Shown one piece after another: positions 1 through 9,581 of a stretch of 64,000 bases of DNA. This stretch comes from Microbacterium immunditiarum. GTDB taxonomy: Bacteria; Actinomycetota; Actinomycetes; Actinomycetales; Microbacteriaceae. The stretch is from the NCBI RefSeq assembly GCF_013409785.1, contig NZ_JACCBV010000001.1:3596001-3660000 (forward strand). The letters run 5' to 3'. Both the position numbers and the translations under genes were made by a program. Numbering within the stretch: the first letter of the stretch is position 1; each line of letters starts with the position of its first letter. The notes below the pieces were generated by a model that saw nothing but the letters and a program-made list of their open reading frames with translations, was not told the DNA's origin and did not search any database.

Positions 1-641
1 GCACGGACGAGACGGGCCGGCGCGACCTGATCGAAGTCGAGGCCACGGCGCGCGGCGACCGCGCGGGGCTCCTCGAGCTGCTTCAGGGCGTCGACAGTCG
101 CGTGCACGATGTTGATCGTGTTCGACGAGCCGAGCGACTTCGAGAGCACGTCGTGGATGCCGGCGCACTCGAGCACCGCCCGCACCGGACCACCGGCGAT
201 GACACCGGTACCGGCGGCGGCGGGACGCAGCAGCACGACACCCGCGGCGGCCTCACCCTGCACGGGGTGCGGGATGGTCGAGCCGGAACGGGGCACGCGG
301 AAGAAGTTGCGCTTGGCCTCTTCGACACCCTTCGAGATGGCCAGGGGCACCTCGCGGGCCTTGCCGTAGCCCACGCCCACGACGCCGTTGCCGTCACCCA
401 CGACCACGAGAGCCGTGAAGCTGAAGCGGCGGCCGCCCTTGACGACCTTCGACACGCGGTTGATCGTGACGACGCGCTCCAGGAACTGGCTCTGGTCGCG
501 GTCGCGTCCGCCGCGGTCGCGGTTGGGGTTGCGCTCGCGACCGCCCCGGCGGGCCTCGCGGGGCTCGCGCTCGGTGGCAGCCTCGGCCGGAGCCGCAGCG
601 GCAGCCTGCTCGGTCACGTTGTTCTCCTTGTTCTCACTCAC
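1..641 (-). CDS. rpsE: 30S ribosomal protein S5 (partial, C-terminus off the window)
   Basis: S5 of the small ribosomal subunit, which helps decoding accuracy. The product reads from a GTG at 641 that overlaps the rplR stop (GTGA) to the window edge, about 213 codons, so only a short tail is missing. After an Ala/Glu-rich then Arg-rich N-terminal extension of about 45 residues comes the S5 core: [13 protein letters not shown] followed by [15 protein letters not shown], then the C-terminal [15 protein letters not shown] segment. The long N-terminal extension is usual in actinobacterial S5. It is the most promoter-distal gene of this operon that can be seen. Confidence 0.96.
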   Translation of the reverse strand, partial: MSENKENNVTEQAAAAAPAEAATEREPREARRGGRERNPNRDRGGRDRDQSQFLERVVTINRVSKVVKGGRRFSFTALVVVGDGNGVVGVGYGKAREVPLAISKGVEEAKRNFFRVPRSGSTIPHPVQGEAAAGVVLLRPAAAGTGVIAGGPVRAVLECAGIHDVLSKSLGSSNTINIVHATVDALKQLEEPRAVAARRGLDFDQVAPARLVR

Positions 642-997
642 AGGTTCAGCCCCCCTTCGCGGGCGCCTTCGGCGATCGCCGCGACGCGGCCCGCGTAACG
701 GTTGCCGCCCCGGTCGAACACGGCGCCTTCGACGCCGATGGCCTTCGCGCGCTCGGCGACCAGCTCGCCGACCTTGCGGGCCTTCGCGGTCTTGTCACCG
801 TCGAACGAGCGCAGGTCGGTCTCGAGGGTCGAGGCCGATGCGACCGTGTGGCCCTTGCTGTCGTCGACGAGCTGCACGAAGACGTGACGCGACGAGCGGG
901 TGACCACCAGGCGCGGACGCTCCGACGTGCCGACGACCTTCTTGCGAAGGCGTGCGTGACGACGCGCGCGGGCGTCGGACTTCGACTTCACAGCCAT
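638..997 (-). CDS. rplR: 50S ribosomal protein L18
   Basis: L18 binds 5S rRNA in the central protuberance of the large subunit. The 119-aa product has the basic N-terminus ([13 protein letters not shown]), the central [20 protein letters not shown] strand region and a C-terminal [17 protein letters not shown] helix, a complete bacterial L18. It lies 2 bp after rplF and its stop overlaps the rpsE GTG start, so it is coupled in the spc part of the operon. Confidence 0.97.
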   Translation of the reverse strand: MAVKSKSDARARRHARLRKKVVGTSERPRLVVTRSSRHVFVQLVDDSKGHTVASASTLETDLRSFDGDKTAKARKVGELVAERAKAIGVEGAVFDRGGNRYAGRVAAIAEGAREGGLNL

Positions 998-999
998 GG

Positions 1000-1536
1000 T
1001 TACTTACCAGCCTTTCCGGCCTTACGACGGACGACCTCGCCCGCGTAACGCACACCCTTGCCCTTGTACGGCTCGGGCTTGCGGATCTTGCGGATGTTCG
1101 CAGCCGCCTCGCCGACGGCCTGCTTGTCGATGCCGCTCACCGTGAGCTTGTTGTTGCCCTCGACGGTGAACGTGATCCCGGTGGGCGGCTCCACGAGCAC
1201 AGGGTGCGAGAAGCCGAGCGCGAACTCGACCGAGCTGCCCTTCTGCGCGACGCGGTAGCCCGTGCCGACGACCTCGAGGCCCTTCGAGTAGCCCTGGGTG
1301 ACACCGATGATGTTGTTGTTGATGAGCGTGCGGGTCAGGCCGTGCAGCGAACGCGACTCGCGCTCGTCGTCGGGACGGGTGACGAGCACCTGGCTGTCCT
1401 CGACCTTGACCTCGATCGGGCGCGCCACGGTGAGCGTGAGCTCGCCCTTGGGGCCCTTGACTGCGACCTCCCGGCCGTCGACCGTGACGGTCACGCCGGC
1501 GGGGATGTCGATGGGAAGACGTCCGATTCGCGACAT
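1000..1536 (-). CDS. rplF: 50S ribosomal protein L6
   Basis: L6 sits near the factor-binding region of the large subunit and contacts 23S rRNA helix 97. The 178-aa product begins [15 protein letters not shown] and ends with the L6 signature [14 protein letters not shown] followed by a basic tail, so both L6 repeats are present and the length is normal. It is separated from rpsH by 6 bp and from rplR by 2 bp. Confidence 0.97.
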   Translation of the reverse strand: MSRIGRLPIDIPAGVTVTVDGREVAVKGPKGELTLTVARPIEVKVEDSQVLVTRPDDERESRSLHGLTRTLINNNIIGVTQGYSKGLEVVGTGYRVAQKGSSVEFALGFSHPVLVEPPTGITFTVEGNNKLTVSGIDKQAVGEAAANIRKIRKPEPYKGKGVRYAGEVVRRKAGKAGK

Positions 1537-1542
1537 GTCAGA

Positions 1543-1941
1543 TCACCACACGTAGGCGAGGACTTCCCCACCCACGCCCTTCTGCTCGGCCTGACGGTCC
1601 GTCAGAAGACCGGAGGAGGTGGACAGGATGGCGACGCCCAGGCCGCCGAGGACCTTGGGGAGCTCGTTCGACTTGGCGTACACGCGCAGGCCGGGCTTCG
1701 AGACGCGCTTGATGCCGGCGATCGAACGCTCACGGTTGGGGCCGTACTTGAGCGTCATCGTGAGGGTCTGGCCGACGCGGGCGTCCGAGACGGACCAGTC
1801 GGCGATGTAGCCCTCCTGCTTGAGGATCTCGGCGATGTGGGTCTTGAGCTTCGAGCTCGGAAGCAACACGGAGTCGTGGTGCGCCGAGTTCGCGTTGCGC
1901 AGACGGGTCAGCATATCTGCGACCGGGTCTGTCATCGTCAT
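1543..1941 (-). CDS. rpsH: 30S ribosomal protein S8
   Basis: S8 binds the central domain of 16S rRNA early in assembly. The 132-aa product runs from [18 protein letters not shown] to the diagnostic C-terminus [14 protein letters not shown] 1941 is chosen because AAGGAA lies 7 nt upstream; a second in-frame ATG is two codons in. A 129-bp gap separates it from rplE, unlike the tight spacing elsewhere in the operon, and rpsN is not in that gap. Confidence 0.97.
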   Translation of the reverse strand: MTMTDPVADMLTRLRNANSAHHDSVLLPSSKLKTHIAEILKQEGYIADWSVSDARVGQTLTMTLKYGPNRERSIAGIKRVSKPGLRVYAKSNELPKVLGGLGVAILSTSSGLLTDRQAEQKGVGGEVLAYVW

Positions 1942-2023
1942 TTCTTGATTCCTTTGTTCATGAGGTTTCGACTGCCGTTACACGACAGCCGACCTTCTAT
2001 GACTGTGCTGTTCAGTTGTGTGA

Positions 2024-2064
2024 CGGATGCCTCGGCGTCGGCGCTGCGTCGGCCGAGGCATCCG
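2024..2064 (-). terminator. Intra-operon hairpin between rplE and rpsH
   Basis: Perfect 13-bp inverted repeat: CGGATGCCTCGGC at 2024-2036 and its complement at 2052-2064, with a 15-nt loop. It starts 7 nt after the rplE stop on the transcribed strand, and no U-tract follows. It may be an attenuator or an mRNA processing or stability hairpin where rpsN would normally be. The arms carry the GGATGCC heptamer also used in other hairpins here. Confidence 0.6.
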
Positions 2065-2070
2065 GCTGTC

Positions 2071-2661
2071 TCAGGCCTGAGCGTCGTCGGCCTTGAACGG
2101 GAAGCCGAGGTGACGAAGGAGCGCGCGGCCCTCCTCGTCGGTCTTCGCCGTCGTGACGACCGTGATGTCGAAGCCGCGGACGCGGTCGATCTTGTCCTGG
2201 TTGATCTCGTGGAACACGGACTGCTCCTGGAGACCGAAGGTGTAGTTGCCGTGACCGTCGAACTGCTTGGGCGACAGACCGCGGAAGTCGCGGATGCGCG
2301 GCAGTGCGAGGTTGACCAGGCGGTCGACGAACTCCCACGCGCGGTCGCCGCGGAGGGTGACGTGCGCGCCGATGGCCTGTCCTTCACGCAGCTTGAACTG
2401 CGCGATCGACTTGCGGGCCTTGGTCACGACCGGCTTCTGGCCGGTGATCTTGGTGAGGTCGTCGACCGCACCCTCGATCACCTTGCTGTCGCGAGCTGCC
2501 TCGCCGACGCCGGTGTTCACCACGACCTTGACCAGGCCGGGGATCTGCATGACGTTCTTGTACCCGAACTCGTCCTGCAGGGCCTTCTTGATCTCGGTGT
2601 TGTACTTCTGCTTCAGGCGGGGCTGGATCTTGCCAGCCTCCACGGCAGTGGCGGTGCTCAT
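2071..2661 (-). CDS. rplE: 50S ribosomal protein L5
   Basis: L5 binds 5S rRNA and the P-site tRNA region of the central protuberance. The 196-aa product has [20 protein letters not shown], then [19 protein letters not shown] and a C-terminal [19 protein letters not shown], all L5 hallmarks. The ATG at 2661 is 1 bp from the rplX stop. Its stop is followed at once by a 13-bp hairpin and then rpsH, with no rpsN. Confidence 0.97.
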   Translation of the reverse strand: MSTATAVEAGKIQPRLKQKYNTEIKKALQDEFGYKNVMQIPGLVKVVVNTGVGEAARDSKVIEGAVDDLTKITGQKPVVTKARKSIAQFKLREGQAIGAHVTLRGDRAWEFVDRLVNLALPRIRDFRGLSPKQFDGHGNYTFGLQEQSVFHEINQDKIDRVRGFDITVVTTAKTDEEGRALLRHLGFPFKADDAQA

Positions 2662-2662
2662 A

Positions 2663-3022
2663 TCAGAGGTCCTTGCCTGACTTCTTCGCGTAGCGCACGC
2701 GGACGGTGCGCTTCACGCCGTCCTTGACCTGCTCCTCGACGCGGTGGCCGACGCGGGTCGGCTTCTTGGTCGAGGGGTCGACGAGCGCGACGTTGGAGAT
2801 GTGGATCGGGGCTTCCATCGTCTCGATGCCGCCCGTCTTGGTGCCGCGCTGGGACTGGCCCACGCGGTTGTGCTTGGTGACGTAGTTCACGCCCTCGACG
2901 ATCACGCGGTTCTGCTCGGAAAGGATCTCGAGGACCTTGCCCTGCTTGCCGCGGTCGCCGCCCTTGTCCTGCTTCTTGCCAGTGATGACCTGGACGAGGT
3001 CACCCTTCTTGATCTTGGCCAT
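2663..3022 (-). CDS. rplX: 50S ribosomal protein L24
   Basis: L24 is an assembly initiator protein that binds the 5' domain of 23S rRNA. The 119-aa product begins [17 protein letters not shown] and contains the KOW motif (GKQGKVLEI). The loop inside the KOW repeat reads [14 protein letters not shown], a few residues longer than the usual GKDKGKQG. The gene is 4 bp after rplN and 1 bp before rplE. Confidence 0.96.
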   Translation of the reverse strand: MAKIKKGDLVQVITGKKQDKGGDRGKQGKVLEILSEQNRVIVEGVNYVTKHNRVGQSQRGTKTGGIETMEAPIHISNVALVDPSTKKPTRVGHRVEEQVKDGVKRTVRVRYAKKSGKDL

Positions 3023-3026
3023 GCGG

Positions 3027-3395
3027 TCAGATCACCTCCGGGGCGAGCGAGACGATCTTCATGAACTTCTTGTCGCGAAGCTCACGGCCGACCGGTCCGA
3101 AGATGCGGGTACCGCGGGGCTCCCCGTCGTTCTTCAGGATCACGGCGGCGTTCTCGTCGAACTTGATGTACGAGCCGTCGGAACGGCGGGTCTGCTTGAC
3201 AGTGCGCACCACGACCGCCTTGACGACATCGCCCTTCTTGACGTTGCCGCCGGGGATGGCGTCCTTGACCGTGGCGACGATGACGTCGCCCAGGCCCGCG
3301 TAGCGGCGGTTGGAGCCGCCGAGCACGCGGATGGTGAGGAGCTCCTTGGCGCCCGTGTTGTCGGCGACCTTGAGTCGCGATTCGTTCTGGATCAC
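3027..3395 (-). CDS. rplN: 50S ribosomal protein L14
   Basis: L14 lies at the subunit interface and forms bridge B8 with 16S rRNA. The 122-aa product starts [19 protein letters not shown] and has the signature segment [16 protein letters not shown] and the C-terminal [23 protein letters not shown], standard length. The GTG start at 3395 overlaps the rpsQ stop (GTGA), typical of the coupling through this operon. Confidence 0.97.
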   Translation of the reverse strand: MIQNESRLKVADNTGAKELLTIRVLGGSNRRYAGLGDVIVATVKDAIPGGNVKKGDVVKAVVVRTVKQTRRSDGSYIKFDENAAVILKNDGEPRGTRIFGPVGRELRDKKFMKIVSLAPEVI

Positions 3396-3709
3396 TTGGC
3401 CTTCTCCAGGATCTCCACCAGACGCCAGCGCTTGGTGGCGCTCAGCGGGCGGGTCTCGTTGATGAGGACGAGGTCGCCGATGCCGGCGGTGTTGTTCTCG
3501 TCGTGAGCCTTGACCTTGGACGTGCGACGGATGACCTTGCCGTAGAGGGGGTGCTTCACGCGGTCCTCGACCTCGACGACGATCGTCTTGTCCATCTTGT
3601 CGCTGACGACGTAGCCGCGACGAGCCTTGCGGTAGCCGCGAGCGTCCGCGTCACGCACGTCGTGCTCGGCGTGCTGCACCTCGGCCGCAGCCTTCTTCGT
3701 GGTGGCCAT
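3392..3709 (-). CDS. rpsQ: 30S ribosomal protein S17
   Basis: S17 is an early-assembly OB-fold protein of the 30S subunit. The 105-aa product has the S17 core [19 protein letters not shown] and KVKAHDENN preceded by a hydrophilic N-terminal extension of about 25 residues. ATG 3709 is preferred because it overlaps the rpmC stop as TGATG; a GTG one codon upstream (3712) is the alternative. The stop overlaps the rplN GTG. Confidence 0.95.
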   Translation of the reverse strand: MATTKKAAAEVQHAEHDVRDADARGYRKARRGYVVSDKMDKTIVVEVEDRVKHPLYGKVIRRTSKVKAHDENNTAGIGDLVLINETRPLSATKRWRLVEILEKAK

Positions 3710-4020
3710 CACTCAGCCTCTTCCTTCTCGGCCTTGTCGGCGTCCGCCTTCTTGGCCTTGCTCTTCTTGGCCTTCGTCGCCGTCTCGAGCGGCGCGGGCG
3801 TGGCACGGATGCCGAGCTCGCGCTCGCGGATGACGGTGTAGATCCGCGCGATGTCGCGCTTGACCGCACGGATGCGGCCGTGGCTCTCGAGCTGGCCGGT
3901 GGCCGACTGGAAGCGCAGGTTGAACAGCTCTTCCTTGGCCTTGCGCAGCTCCTCGACGAGGCGCTGGTCTTCGAACGTGTCGAGCTCGCTCGTCGCGAGC
4001 GTCTTGGTGCCGATCGCCAT
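3709..4020 (-). CDS. rpmC: 50S ribosomal protein L29 with long C-terminal tail
   Basis: L29 lies at the peptide exit tunnel rim, near docking sites for nascent-chain factors. The product (103 aa, ATG at 4020 overlapping the rplP stop as TAATG) has the two-helix L29 core with [21 protein letters not shown] and [20 protein letters not shown]. After that comes a Lys/Ala/Glu-rich tail of about 30 residues, longer than the 60-75 residues common in the family. The frame stays open far upstream, but that part lies inside rplP. Confidence 0.95.
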   Translation of the reverse strand: MAIGTKTLATSELDTFEDQRLVEELRKAKEELFNLRFQSATGQLESHGRIRAVKRDIARIYTVIRERELGIRATPAPLETATKAKKSKAKKADADKAEKEEAE

Positions 4021-4439
4021 TACGCGTCGCCCTCCTCGCGCTTGATGATGCGTGCCTTCAGGGGCAGCTTGTGGATGGCACGGGTCAGGGCCTCGCGAGC
4101 GAGCTGCTCGTTGACGCCCGCGACCTCGAAGAGGACGCGACCCGGCTTGACGTTTGCGACCCACCACTCCGGCGAGCCCTTACCCGAACCCATGCGGGTC
4201 TCGGCGGGCTTCTTCGTGAGCGGACGGTCGGGGTAGATGTTGATCCACACCTTGCCGCCACGCTTGATGTGACGGGTCATCGCGATACGAGCGGACTCGA
4301 TCTGACGGTTCGTCACATACGCGGGCGAAAGGGCCTGGATGCCGAACTCACCGAAGGTCACCTTCGTACCGCCGGTCGCCTGACCGGTGCGCTTCGGGTG
4401 GTGCTGCTTGCGGTGCTTGACTTTGCGGGGGATGAGCAT
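4020..4439 (-). CDS. rplP: 50S ribosomal protein L16
   Basis: L16 sits near the A-site tRNA elbow and the peptidyl transferase centre. The 139-aa product begins [19 protein letters not shown], then [32 protein letters not shown] and [14 protein letters not shown], a full canonical L16. TAATG overlaps join it to rpsC upstream and rpmC downstream. Confidence 0.98.
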   Translation of the reverse strand: MLIPRKVKHRKQHHPKRTGQATGGTKVTFGEFGIQALSPAYVTNRQIESARIAMTRHIKRGGKVWINIYPDRPLTKKPAETRMGSGKGSPEWWVANVKPGRVLFEVAGVNEQLAREALTRAIHKLPLKARIIKREEGDA

Positions 4440-5188
4440 TACGCCGACGCTCCTTCTGCGACGGGGGCCTCGCTGCGCGGGCCGCGACGCGGACGGTCGC
4501 CACGCTCGCGGGACGGCTTCTGGGCCGCCTGCTCGCGCGCGAGTTCCTTGTTGGTGAGGTCGCCCTTGTAGATCCAGACCTTCACGCCGATGCGGCCGAA
4601 GGTGGTCTTGGCCTCGTAGAACCCGTAGTCGATGTTCGCGCGCAGCGTGTGCAGCGGCACACGACCCTCGCGGTAGAACTCCGAGCGGCTCATCTCGGCG
4701 CCGCCGAGGCGGCCGGAGACCTGGATGCGGACGCCCTTGGCGCCGGCGCGCTGCGCGCCCTGCAGGCCCTTGCGCATCGCGCGGCGGAACGCCACACGAG
4801 CCGAGAGCTGCTCGGCGATGCCCTGCGCGACGAGCTGGGCGTCGGCCTCGGGGTTCTTGACCTCGAGGATGTTCAGCTGGATCTGCTTGCCGGTGAGCTT
4901 CTCGAGGTCGGCGCGGATGCGCTCGGCCTCGGCGCCGCGGCGGCCGATCACGATGCCCGGGCGAGCCGTGTGGATGTCGACGCGGACGCGATCACGCGTG
5001 CGCTCGATCTCGATGCGGCTGACGCCCGCGCGGTCGAGGTTCGACTGCAGGAGCTTGCGGATCTTGATGTCCTCGGCGACGTAGTCGGCGTAGCGCTGGC
5101 CCGGCTTGGTCGAGTCCGAGAACCACCGCGACACGTGGTCCGTGGTGATGCCGAGGCGGAAGCCGTACGGGCTGACTTTCTGTCCCAT
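4439..5188 (-). CDS. rpsC: 30S ribosomal protein S3
   Basis: S3 lines the mRNA entry channel of the 30S subunit. The 249-aa product begins [23 protein letters not shown], has the KH-type core ([20 protein letters not shown]) and the C-terminal S3 domain ([19 protein letters not shown]). A basic, disordered tail rich in Arg, Glu and Pro follows, as in other actinobacteria. Its start overlaps the rplV stop (TAATG). Confidence 0.98.
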   Translation of the reverse strand: MGQKVSPYGFRLGITTDHVSRWFSDSTKPGQRYADYVAEDIKIRKLLQSNLDRAGVSRIEIERTRDRVRVDIHTARPGIVIGRRGAEAERIRADLEKLTGKQIQLNILEVKNPEADAQLVAQGIAEQLSARVAFRRAMRKGLQGAQRAGAKGVRIQVSGRLGGAEMSRSEFYREGRVPLHTLRANIDYGFYEAKTTFGRIGVKVWIYKGDLTNKELAREQAAQKPSRERGDRPRRGPRSEAPVAEGASA

Positions 5189-5586
5189 TACTTGCTCGCC
5201 TTCTTCGTCTTGGTGCCGGCACCGGTCTCAGCGACCTCGGGGGTCGAGAGCACGACGGTGATGTGGCTCGTGCGCTTCTTGATCTGGAACGCACGACCCT
5301 GCGCGCGGGGCTGGAAACGCTTGAGCGTCGTGCCCTCGTCGACGTACGCGTTCTTCACGTACAGGTCCTGCTCGTCCAGGAACTCGCCGTCCTTGTCGGC
5401 CTTCACGCGCGCGTTGGCGATCGCTGCCGCCACGAGCTTGTAGATCGGCTCGCTCGCGCCCTGCGGCGCGAACTTCAGGATGGCGAGGGCCTCCTCGGCC
5501 TGCTTGCCCTTGATGAGAGCGACGACACGACGAGCCTTCTGAGGGGTCACGCGGATGTGTCGCACGCGTGCGATGGACTCCACCAT
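5188..5586 (-). CDS. rplV: 50S ribosomal protein L22
   Basis: L22 extends a loop into the exit tunnel, where mutations affect macrolide sensitivity. The 132-aa product begins [20 protein letters not shown] and ends the core with [20 protein letters not shown], then a short Lys-rich tail. No deletion is apparent in the tunnel loop region. It lies 25 bp after rpsS and overlaps rpsC. Confidence 0.97.
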   Translation of the reverse strand: MVESIARVRHIRVTPQKARRVVALIKGKQAEEALAILKFAPQGASEPIYKLVAAAIANARVKADKDGEFLDEQDLYVKNAYVDEGTTLKRFQPRAQGRAFQIKKRTSHITVVLSTPEVAETGAGTKTKKASK

Positions 5587-5611
5587 TTCTCTCTCCTCTT
5601 GCGCCCCCGCG

Positions 5612-5893
5612 TCAGCGGCGGCGGCCCTTCTTGTCGTCCTTCTCGTGGCCGCGGAAGGTGCGGGTGGGCGCGAACTCGCCCAGCTTGTGGCCGACCATGG
5701 TCTCGGTCACGAACACGGGGATGTGCTTGCGACCGTCGTGCACGGCGATCGTGTGGCCGAGCATGGCCGGGACGATCATCGAGCGACGGGACCAGGTCTT
5801 GATGACGTTCTTGGTGCCGGCTTCGTTCTGCGAGACGACCTTGCGAAGCAGGTGCTCGTCGACGAAGGGGCCCTTCTTAAGGCTGCGAGGCAT
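5612..5893 (-). CDS. rpsS: 30S ribosomal protein S19
   Basis: S19 is a 30S head protein that forms intersubunit bridges with L5. The 93-aa product starts [19 protein letters not shown] and carries the S19 signature [23 protein letters not shown] split over its middle, with the usual [10 protein letters not shown] basic tail. It lies 12 bp downstream of rplB. Confidence 0.98.
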   Translation of the reverse strand: MPRSLKKGPFVDEHLLRKVVSQNEAGTKNVIKTWSRRSMIVPAMLGHTIAVHDGRKHIPVFVTETMVGHKLGEFAPTRTFRGHEKDDKKGRRR

Positions 5894-5905
5894 CTTCCTC
5901 TACTC

Positions 5906-6745
<840 letters not shown>

Positions 6746-6771
6746 GTGTCTTCAGTCCTCTATCCCGACCG

Positions 6772-7071
6772 TCAGCCGACTGCCGTGAAGATGTCGATGG
6801 TGCCCGACTTGAGCGTGACGATGGCGCGCTTGGTGTCCTTGCGCTTGCCCACGCCGAAGCGGGTGCGACGGGCCTTGCCGACGCGGTTGATCGTGTTGAC
6901 CGCAGCCACCTTGACGCCGAAGATCTTCTCGATCGCGAGCTTGATCTCCGTCTTCGTGGCACGCGGGTCCACGAGGAACGTGTACTTGCCCTCGTCGATG
7001 AGCCCGTAGCTCTTCTCGGAGACGACCGGCTTGAGGATGATGTCGCGCGGGTCCTTGTTCACGGCGGTCAT
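6772..7071 (-). CDS. rplW: 50S ribosomal protein L23
   Basis: L23 forms part of the exit site and docks trigger factor and SRP. The 99-aa product has the typical [21 protein letters not shown] start and [21 protein letters not shown] helix and strand. The ATG overlaps the rplD stop as ATGA. Confidence 0.97.
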   Translation of the reverse strand: MTAVNKDPRDIILKPVVSEKSYGLIDEGKYTFLVDPRATKTEIKLAIEKIFGVKVAAVNTINRVGKARRTRFGVGKRKDTKRAIVTLKSGTIDIFTAVG

Positions 7072-7730
7072 GCCGAGACCTCCTCGGTGGCGCCGGTCTT
7101 CGCCGCGACGAAGGCGTCGAAGGCGGCCTTGGTGAAGACGATGTCGTCGGAGACGACCACGTCGTAGGCGTTGAGCTGGTCGAACGACAGCACGTGGACG
7201 TACGCGAGGTTGCGCACGCTCAGGGTGCTGAGCTCGTCGTCACGGTCGATGACGACCAGGACGTTCTTGGTCGCGCCGAGGCCCGACAGCACGGCCGCGG
7301 CGGCCTTCGTCGAGGGCGCGCCCTCGATGCCGAACGAGTCGACGATGTGCAGACGCTCGCCGCGAGCGCGGTCGCTGAGCGCGCCGAGCAGGGCCGCGGC
7401 GATCATCTTCTTGGGCGTGCGCTGCGCGTAGTCGCGCGGCTTGGGCCCGTGGACGATGCCACCGCCGGTCATCTGCGGCGCGCGGATCGAGCCCTGGCGG
7501 GCGTTGCCCGTGCCCTTCTGCTTGAAGGGCTTGCGGCCGGCGCCCGAGACCTCACCACGACGCTTGGTCGAGTGGGTGCCCTGGCGGGCAGCGGCGAGCT
7601 GCGCGACGACGACCTGGTGGATGAGCGGGATGTTCGTCTTGACGTCGAAGAGCTCAGCGGGCAGCTGGACCGAACCAGCCGCCGTGCCGTCTGCCTTCAC
7701 GACGCCGAGCGCGAGAGTCGAGTCAGCCAT
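7068..7730 (-). CDS. rplD: 50S ribosomal protein L4
   Basis: L4 reaches into the exit tunnel and is an S10-operon autoregulator in enterobacteria. ATG 7730 ([15 protein letters not shown]) gives 220 aa; a GTG four codons upstream would overlap rplC and is less likely. The tunnel loop region is intact ([21 protein letters not shown], positions about 74-94). C-terminal residues are acidic and Ala-rich. It starts 4 bp after the rplC stop. Confidence 0.96.
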   Translation of the reverse strand: MADSTLALGVVKADGTAAGSVQLPAELFDVKTNIPLIHQVVVAQLAAARQGTHSTKRRGEVSGAGRKPFKQKGTGNARQGSIRAPQMTGGGIVHGPKPRDYAQRTPKKMIAAALLGALSDRARGERLHIVDSFGIEGAPSTKAAAAVLSGLGATKNVLVVIDRDDELSTLSVRNLAYVHVLSFDQLNAYDVVVSDDIVFTKAAFDAFVAAKTGATEEVSA

Positions 7731-7734
7731 GAGA

Positions 7735-8394
7735 TCAGGCACCCTTCACTGCGTTGCGGACGTAGACGATGCGACCGCGCGCGCCGGGGACGGCGCCCTT
7801 GACGAGCAGCAGACCCTTCTCGGCGTCGACGGCGTGCACCGTGAGGTTGAGGACGGTCACGCGCTCGCCGCCCATGCGGCCGGCCATGCGCATGCCCTTG
7901 AACACGCGGCTCGGGGTCGACGAGGCGCCGATCGAACCGGGCTTGCGGTGGTTGCGGTGCGCACCGTGCGAGGCCGAGACGCCCTTGAAGTTGTGGCGCT
8001 TCATGACACCCGCGGTGCCCTTGCCCTTGCTGGTGCCGACGACGTCGACCAGCTGACCCGCCTCGAACGTGCCGTCCACCGTGAGCTCCTGACCGAGTGA
8101 GTAGTCAGCAGCGTCCGCCGTGCGGATCTCGGTGAGGTGGCGGCGCGGCGTCACGCCGGCAGCTTCGAAGTGGGCCGTGAGCGGCTGGTTGACCTTGCGG
8201 GGGTCGATCTGCCCGTAGGCGATCTGGACGGCGTTGTAGCCGTCCTTCTCGGGCGTGCGAACCTGGGTGACCACGTTCGGCGCGATCTCGATGACCGTGA
8301 CGGGCACGAGCTTGCCGTTCGCGTCCCAGACCTGGGTCATGCCCAGCTTCGTGCCGAGCAGGCCCTTGGAAACCTTTTCGTTGATGTGTGCCAT
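7735..8394 (-). CDS. rplC: 50S ribosomal protein L3
   Basis: L3 contacts 23S rRNA near the peptidyl transferase centre and starts 50S assembly. The 219-aa product has [20 protein letters not shown] at the start, and the methylatable Gln region and W-finger equivalent within [20 protein letters not shown]. It is second in the operon, 11 bp after rpsJ. Confidence 0.97.
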   Translation of the reverse strand: MAHINEKVSKGLLGTKLGMTQVWDANGKLVPVTVIEIAPNVVTQVRTPEKDGYNAVQIAYGQIDPRKVNQPLTAHFEAAGVTPRRHLTEIRTADAADYSLGQELTVDGTFEAGQLVDVVGTSKGKGTAGVMKRHNFKGVSASHGAHRNHRKPGSIGASSTPSRVFKGMRMAGRMGGERVTVLNLTVHAVDAEKGLLLVKGAVPGARGRIVYVRNAVKGA

Positions 8395-8405
8395 GGTCGT
8401 CGTCC

Positions 8406-8714
8406 TCAGAGCTTGATCTCGATGTTGACGTCGGCCGGCAGGTCAAGGCGCATCAGCGAGTCGACGGCCTTGGGCGTCGGGTCGATGATGTCGATCAGAC
8501 GCTTGTGGGTGCGCATCTCGAAGTGCTCGCGGCTGTCCTTGTACTTGTGGGGCGACCGGATGACGCACACGACGTTCTTCTCGGTCGGAAGGGGCACGGG
8601 GCCCACGACGGTCGCGCCCGCACGGGTCACGGTGTCGACGATCTTGCGCGCCGACGAGTCGAGACCGGCGTGGTCGTACGACTTCAGGCGAATGCGGATC
8701 TTCTGTCCCGCCAT
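8406..8714 (-). CDS. rpsJ: 30S ribosomal protein S10 (first gene of the S10-spc operon)
   Basis: S10 is a 30S head protein and, as NusE, a partner of NusB and NusG in antitermination. The 102-aa product starts [19 protein letters not shown] and has the S10 signature [23 protein letters not shown] 8714 is the conserved start; the frame stays open upstream but that part lies in the leader and lacks similarity. About 320 nt of leader separate it from the promoter at 9042-9070. Confidence 0.98.
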   Translation of the reverse strand: MAGQKIRIRLKSYDHAGLDSSARKIVDTVTRAGATVVGPVPLPTEKNVVCVIRSPHKYKDSREHFEMRTHKRLIDIIDPTPKAVDSLMRLDLPADVNIEIKL

Positions 8715-9035
8715 TGTCTGCTCACTCTCTTTCCGCGTCTTACCCTTGTGGCATTGGACGCACGGTGGCGCTCGCGCGCCTGGCACTTCTCACCCGCATG
8801 GACGGGTGCTGCGCACCACTGTTCTGCTGTCAAGCCGGCGCCGAGGCATCCGGCCCGCCGCTCGCCGCACGCACACGTGCGGCCCGGGCTTACCGGATGA
8901 TCCGGTCACCCGAGCCTTTTCGAGGACGGTTTCTCGTTCTGCTGCCCGCGGCCTAGGACCCTGCGCGTTCGCGCCGCCTATGCACTGCCCTGGCAGTGAT
9001 CCTGTGCACGCCGAAAGCGCGCCGGAATGTGGAAC
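8715..9035 (-). other. Long 5' leader of the S10-spc operon
   Basis: No gene is evident in this roughly 320-nt stretch. It holds small dyads that could fold in the leader RNA: CACTGCC/GGCAGTG at 8983-8998, ACCGGA-TGA-TCCGGT at 8892-8906 and a GCAC/GTGC pair just upstream of it, plus one GGCATCC heptamer near 8846. Ribosomal protein operons are often controlled through structured leaders, so a regulatory role is plausible. I do not recognise a described leader motif. Confidence 0.4.
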
Positions 9036-9041
9036 CTCAAT

Positions 9042-9070
9042 AGTCTACGGGTCGCCCGGGCGTGTCGCAA
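9042..9070 (-). promoter_or_regulatory. Promoter of the S10-spc operon
   Basis: On the minus strand: -35 TTGCGA (9070-9065), 17-bp spacer, -10 TAGACT (9047-9042). This is a good housekeeping-sigma match and predicts a start near 9035. A 15-bp direct repeat, CCCGGGCGTGTCGCA, occurs at 9055-9069 and 9072-9086 with a 17-bp period, the first copy covering the -35 box, so a regulator could bind here. Confidence 0.7.
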
Positions 9071-9185
9071 ACCCGGGCGTGTCGCAGACACGGTTGCTCG
9101 GCACCTTCCCAGGCGAGTGCCCTCGCCGCCGCGCCCAAAGGCCCGGAGGAACCCCTTCCCCCGGGCCTTCGCGGATGCGGGAGGG

Positions 9186-9401
9186 CTACTCGTTGCCGAT
9201 CGCCTTGTCGACGTTGTCGCGGACGCCGTCCACGTGCTGGTCGACGCTGTCGGGCGCCACCTTCTTGACGAAATCCGCCGCGGCGTCGAGGACCTTGTCG
9301 CTCACGTCCTCCGCCTGATCGGACTTGATCACGTCGTCGATCTTCTCCTTGTTCTGCTCCAGGAACTCCTTGCCCTGGTTCACGAGGTCGTCGATGCCCA
9401 T
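9186..9401 (-). CDS. Small acidic MT0933-like (Rv0909-type) protein
   Basis: 71-aa soluble, highly charged helical protein beginning MGIDDLVNQGKEFLEQNKEK and rich in Asp, Lys and Val, with repeated D-x-VDK-like turns (SDKVLDAAADF, VRDNVDKAIG). It resembles the short MT0933-like antitoxin family by length and composition. ATG 9401 is chosen for the AAGGAG 6-7 nt upstream. No toxin gene lies next to it, so an antitoxin role is not supported by context; a small stress-type protein is equally possible. Confidence 0.6.
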   Translation of the reverse strand: MGIDDLVNQGKEFLEQNKEKIDDVIKSDQAEDVSDKVLDAAADFVKKVAPDSVDQHVDGVRDNVDKAIGNE

Positions 9402-9475
9402 GTCGGCTCCTTCTGCGCCCCGGCGGGGCGGCACGGTGACATTGTCTCGCGGCAGGCGAGACGCGGAAAGGGCGT

Positions 9476-9497
9476 GACGGATGCCGCGGCATCCGTC
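9476..9497. repeat. 22-bp perfect palindrome
   Basis: GACGGATGCCG followed by its exact complement (centre between 9486 and 9487). It is made of two head-to-head GGATGCC heptamers and sits between the small MT0933-like gene and the tuf terminator. It could be a protein-binding site or an RNA hairpin. Confidence 0.6.
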
Positions 9498-9511
9498 TCT
9501 CCCGGCAGACG

Positions 9512-9547
9512 CGAGAAGCCCCCGGGATCTCTCCCGGGGGCTTCTCG
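9512..9547 (-). terminator. Rho-independent-like terminator after tuf
   Basis: Perfect 16-bp stem: CGAGAAGCCCCCGGGA at 9512-9527 paired with 9532-9547, loop TCTC. It lies 35 bp after the tuf stop. There is no U-tract on either side, as is common for actinobacterial hairpin terminators. Confidence 0.85.
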
Positions 9548-9581
9548 TGGATGAGTCTCGGTGCGCCCTACGGGCGCGAGC

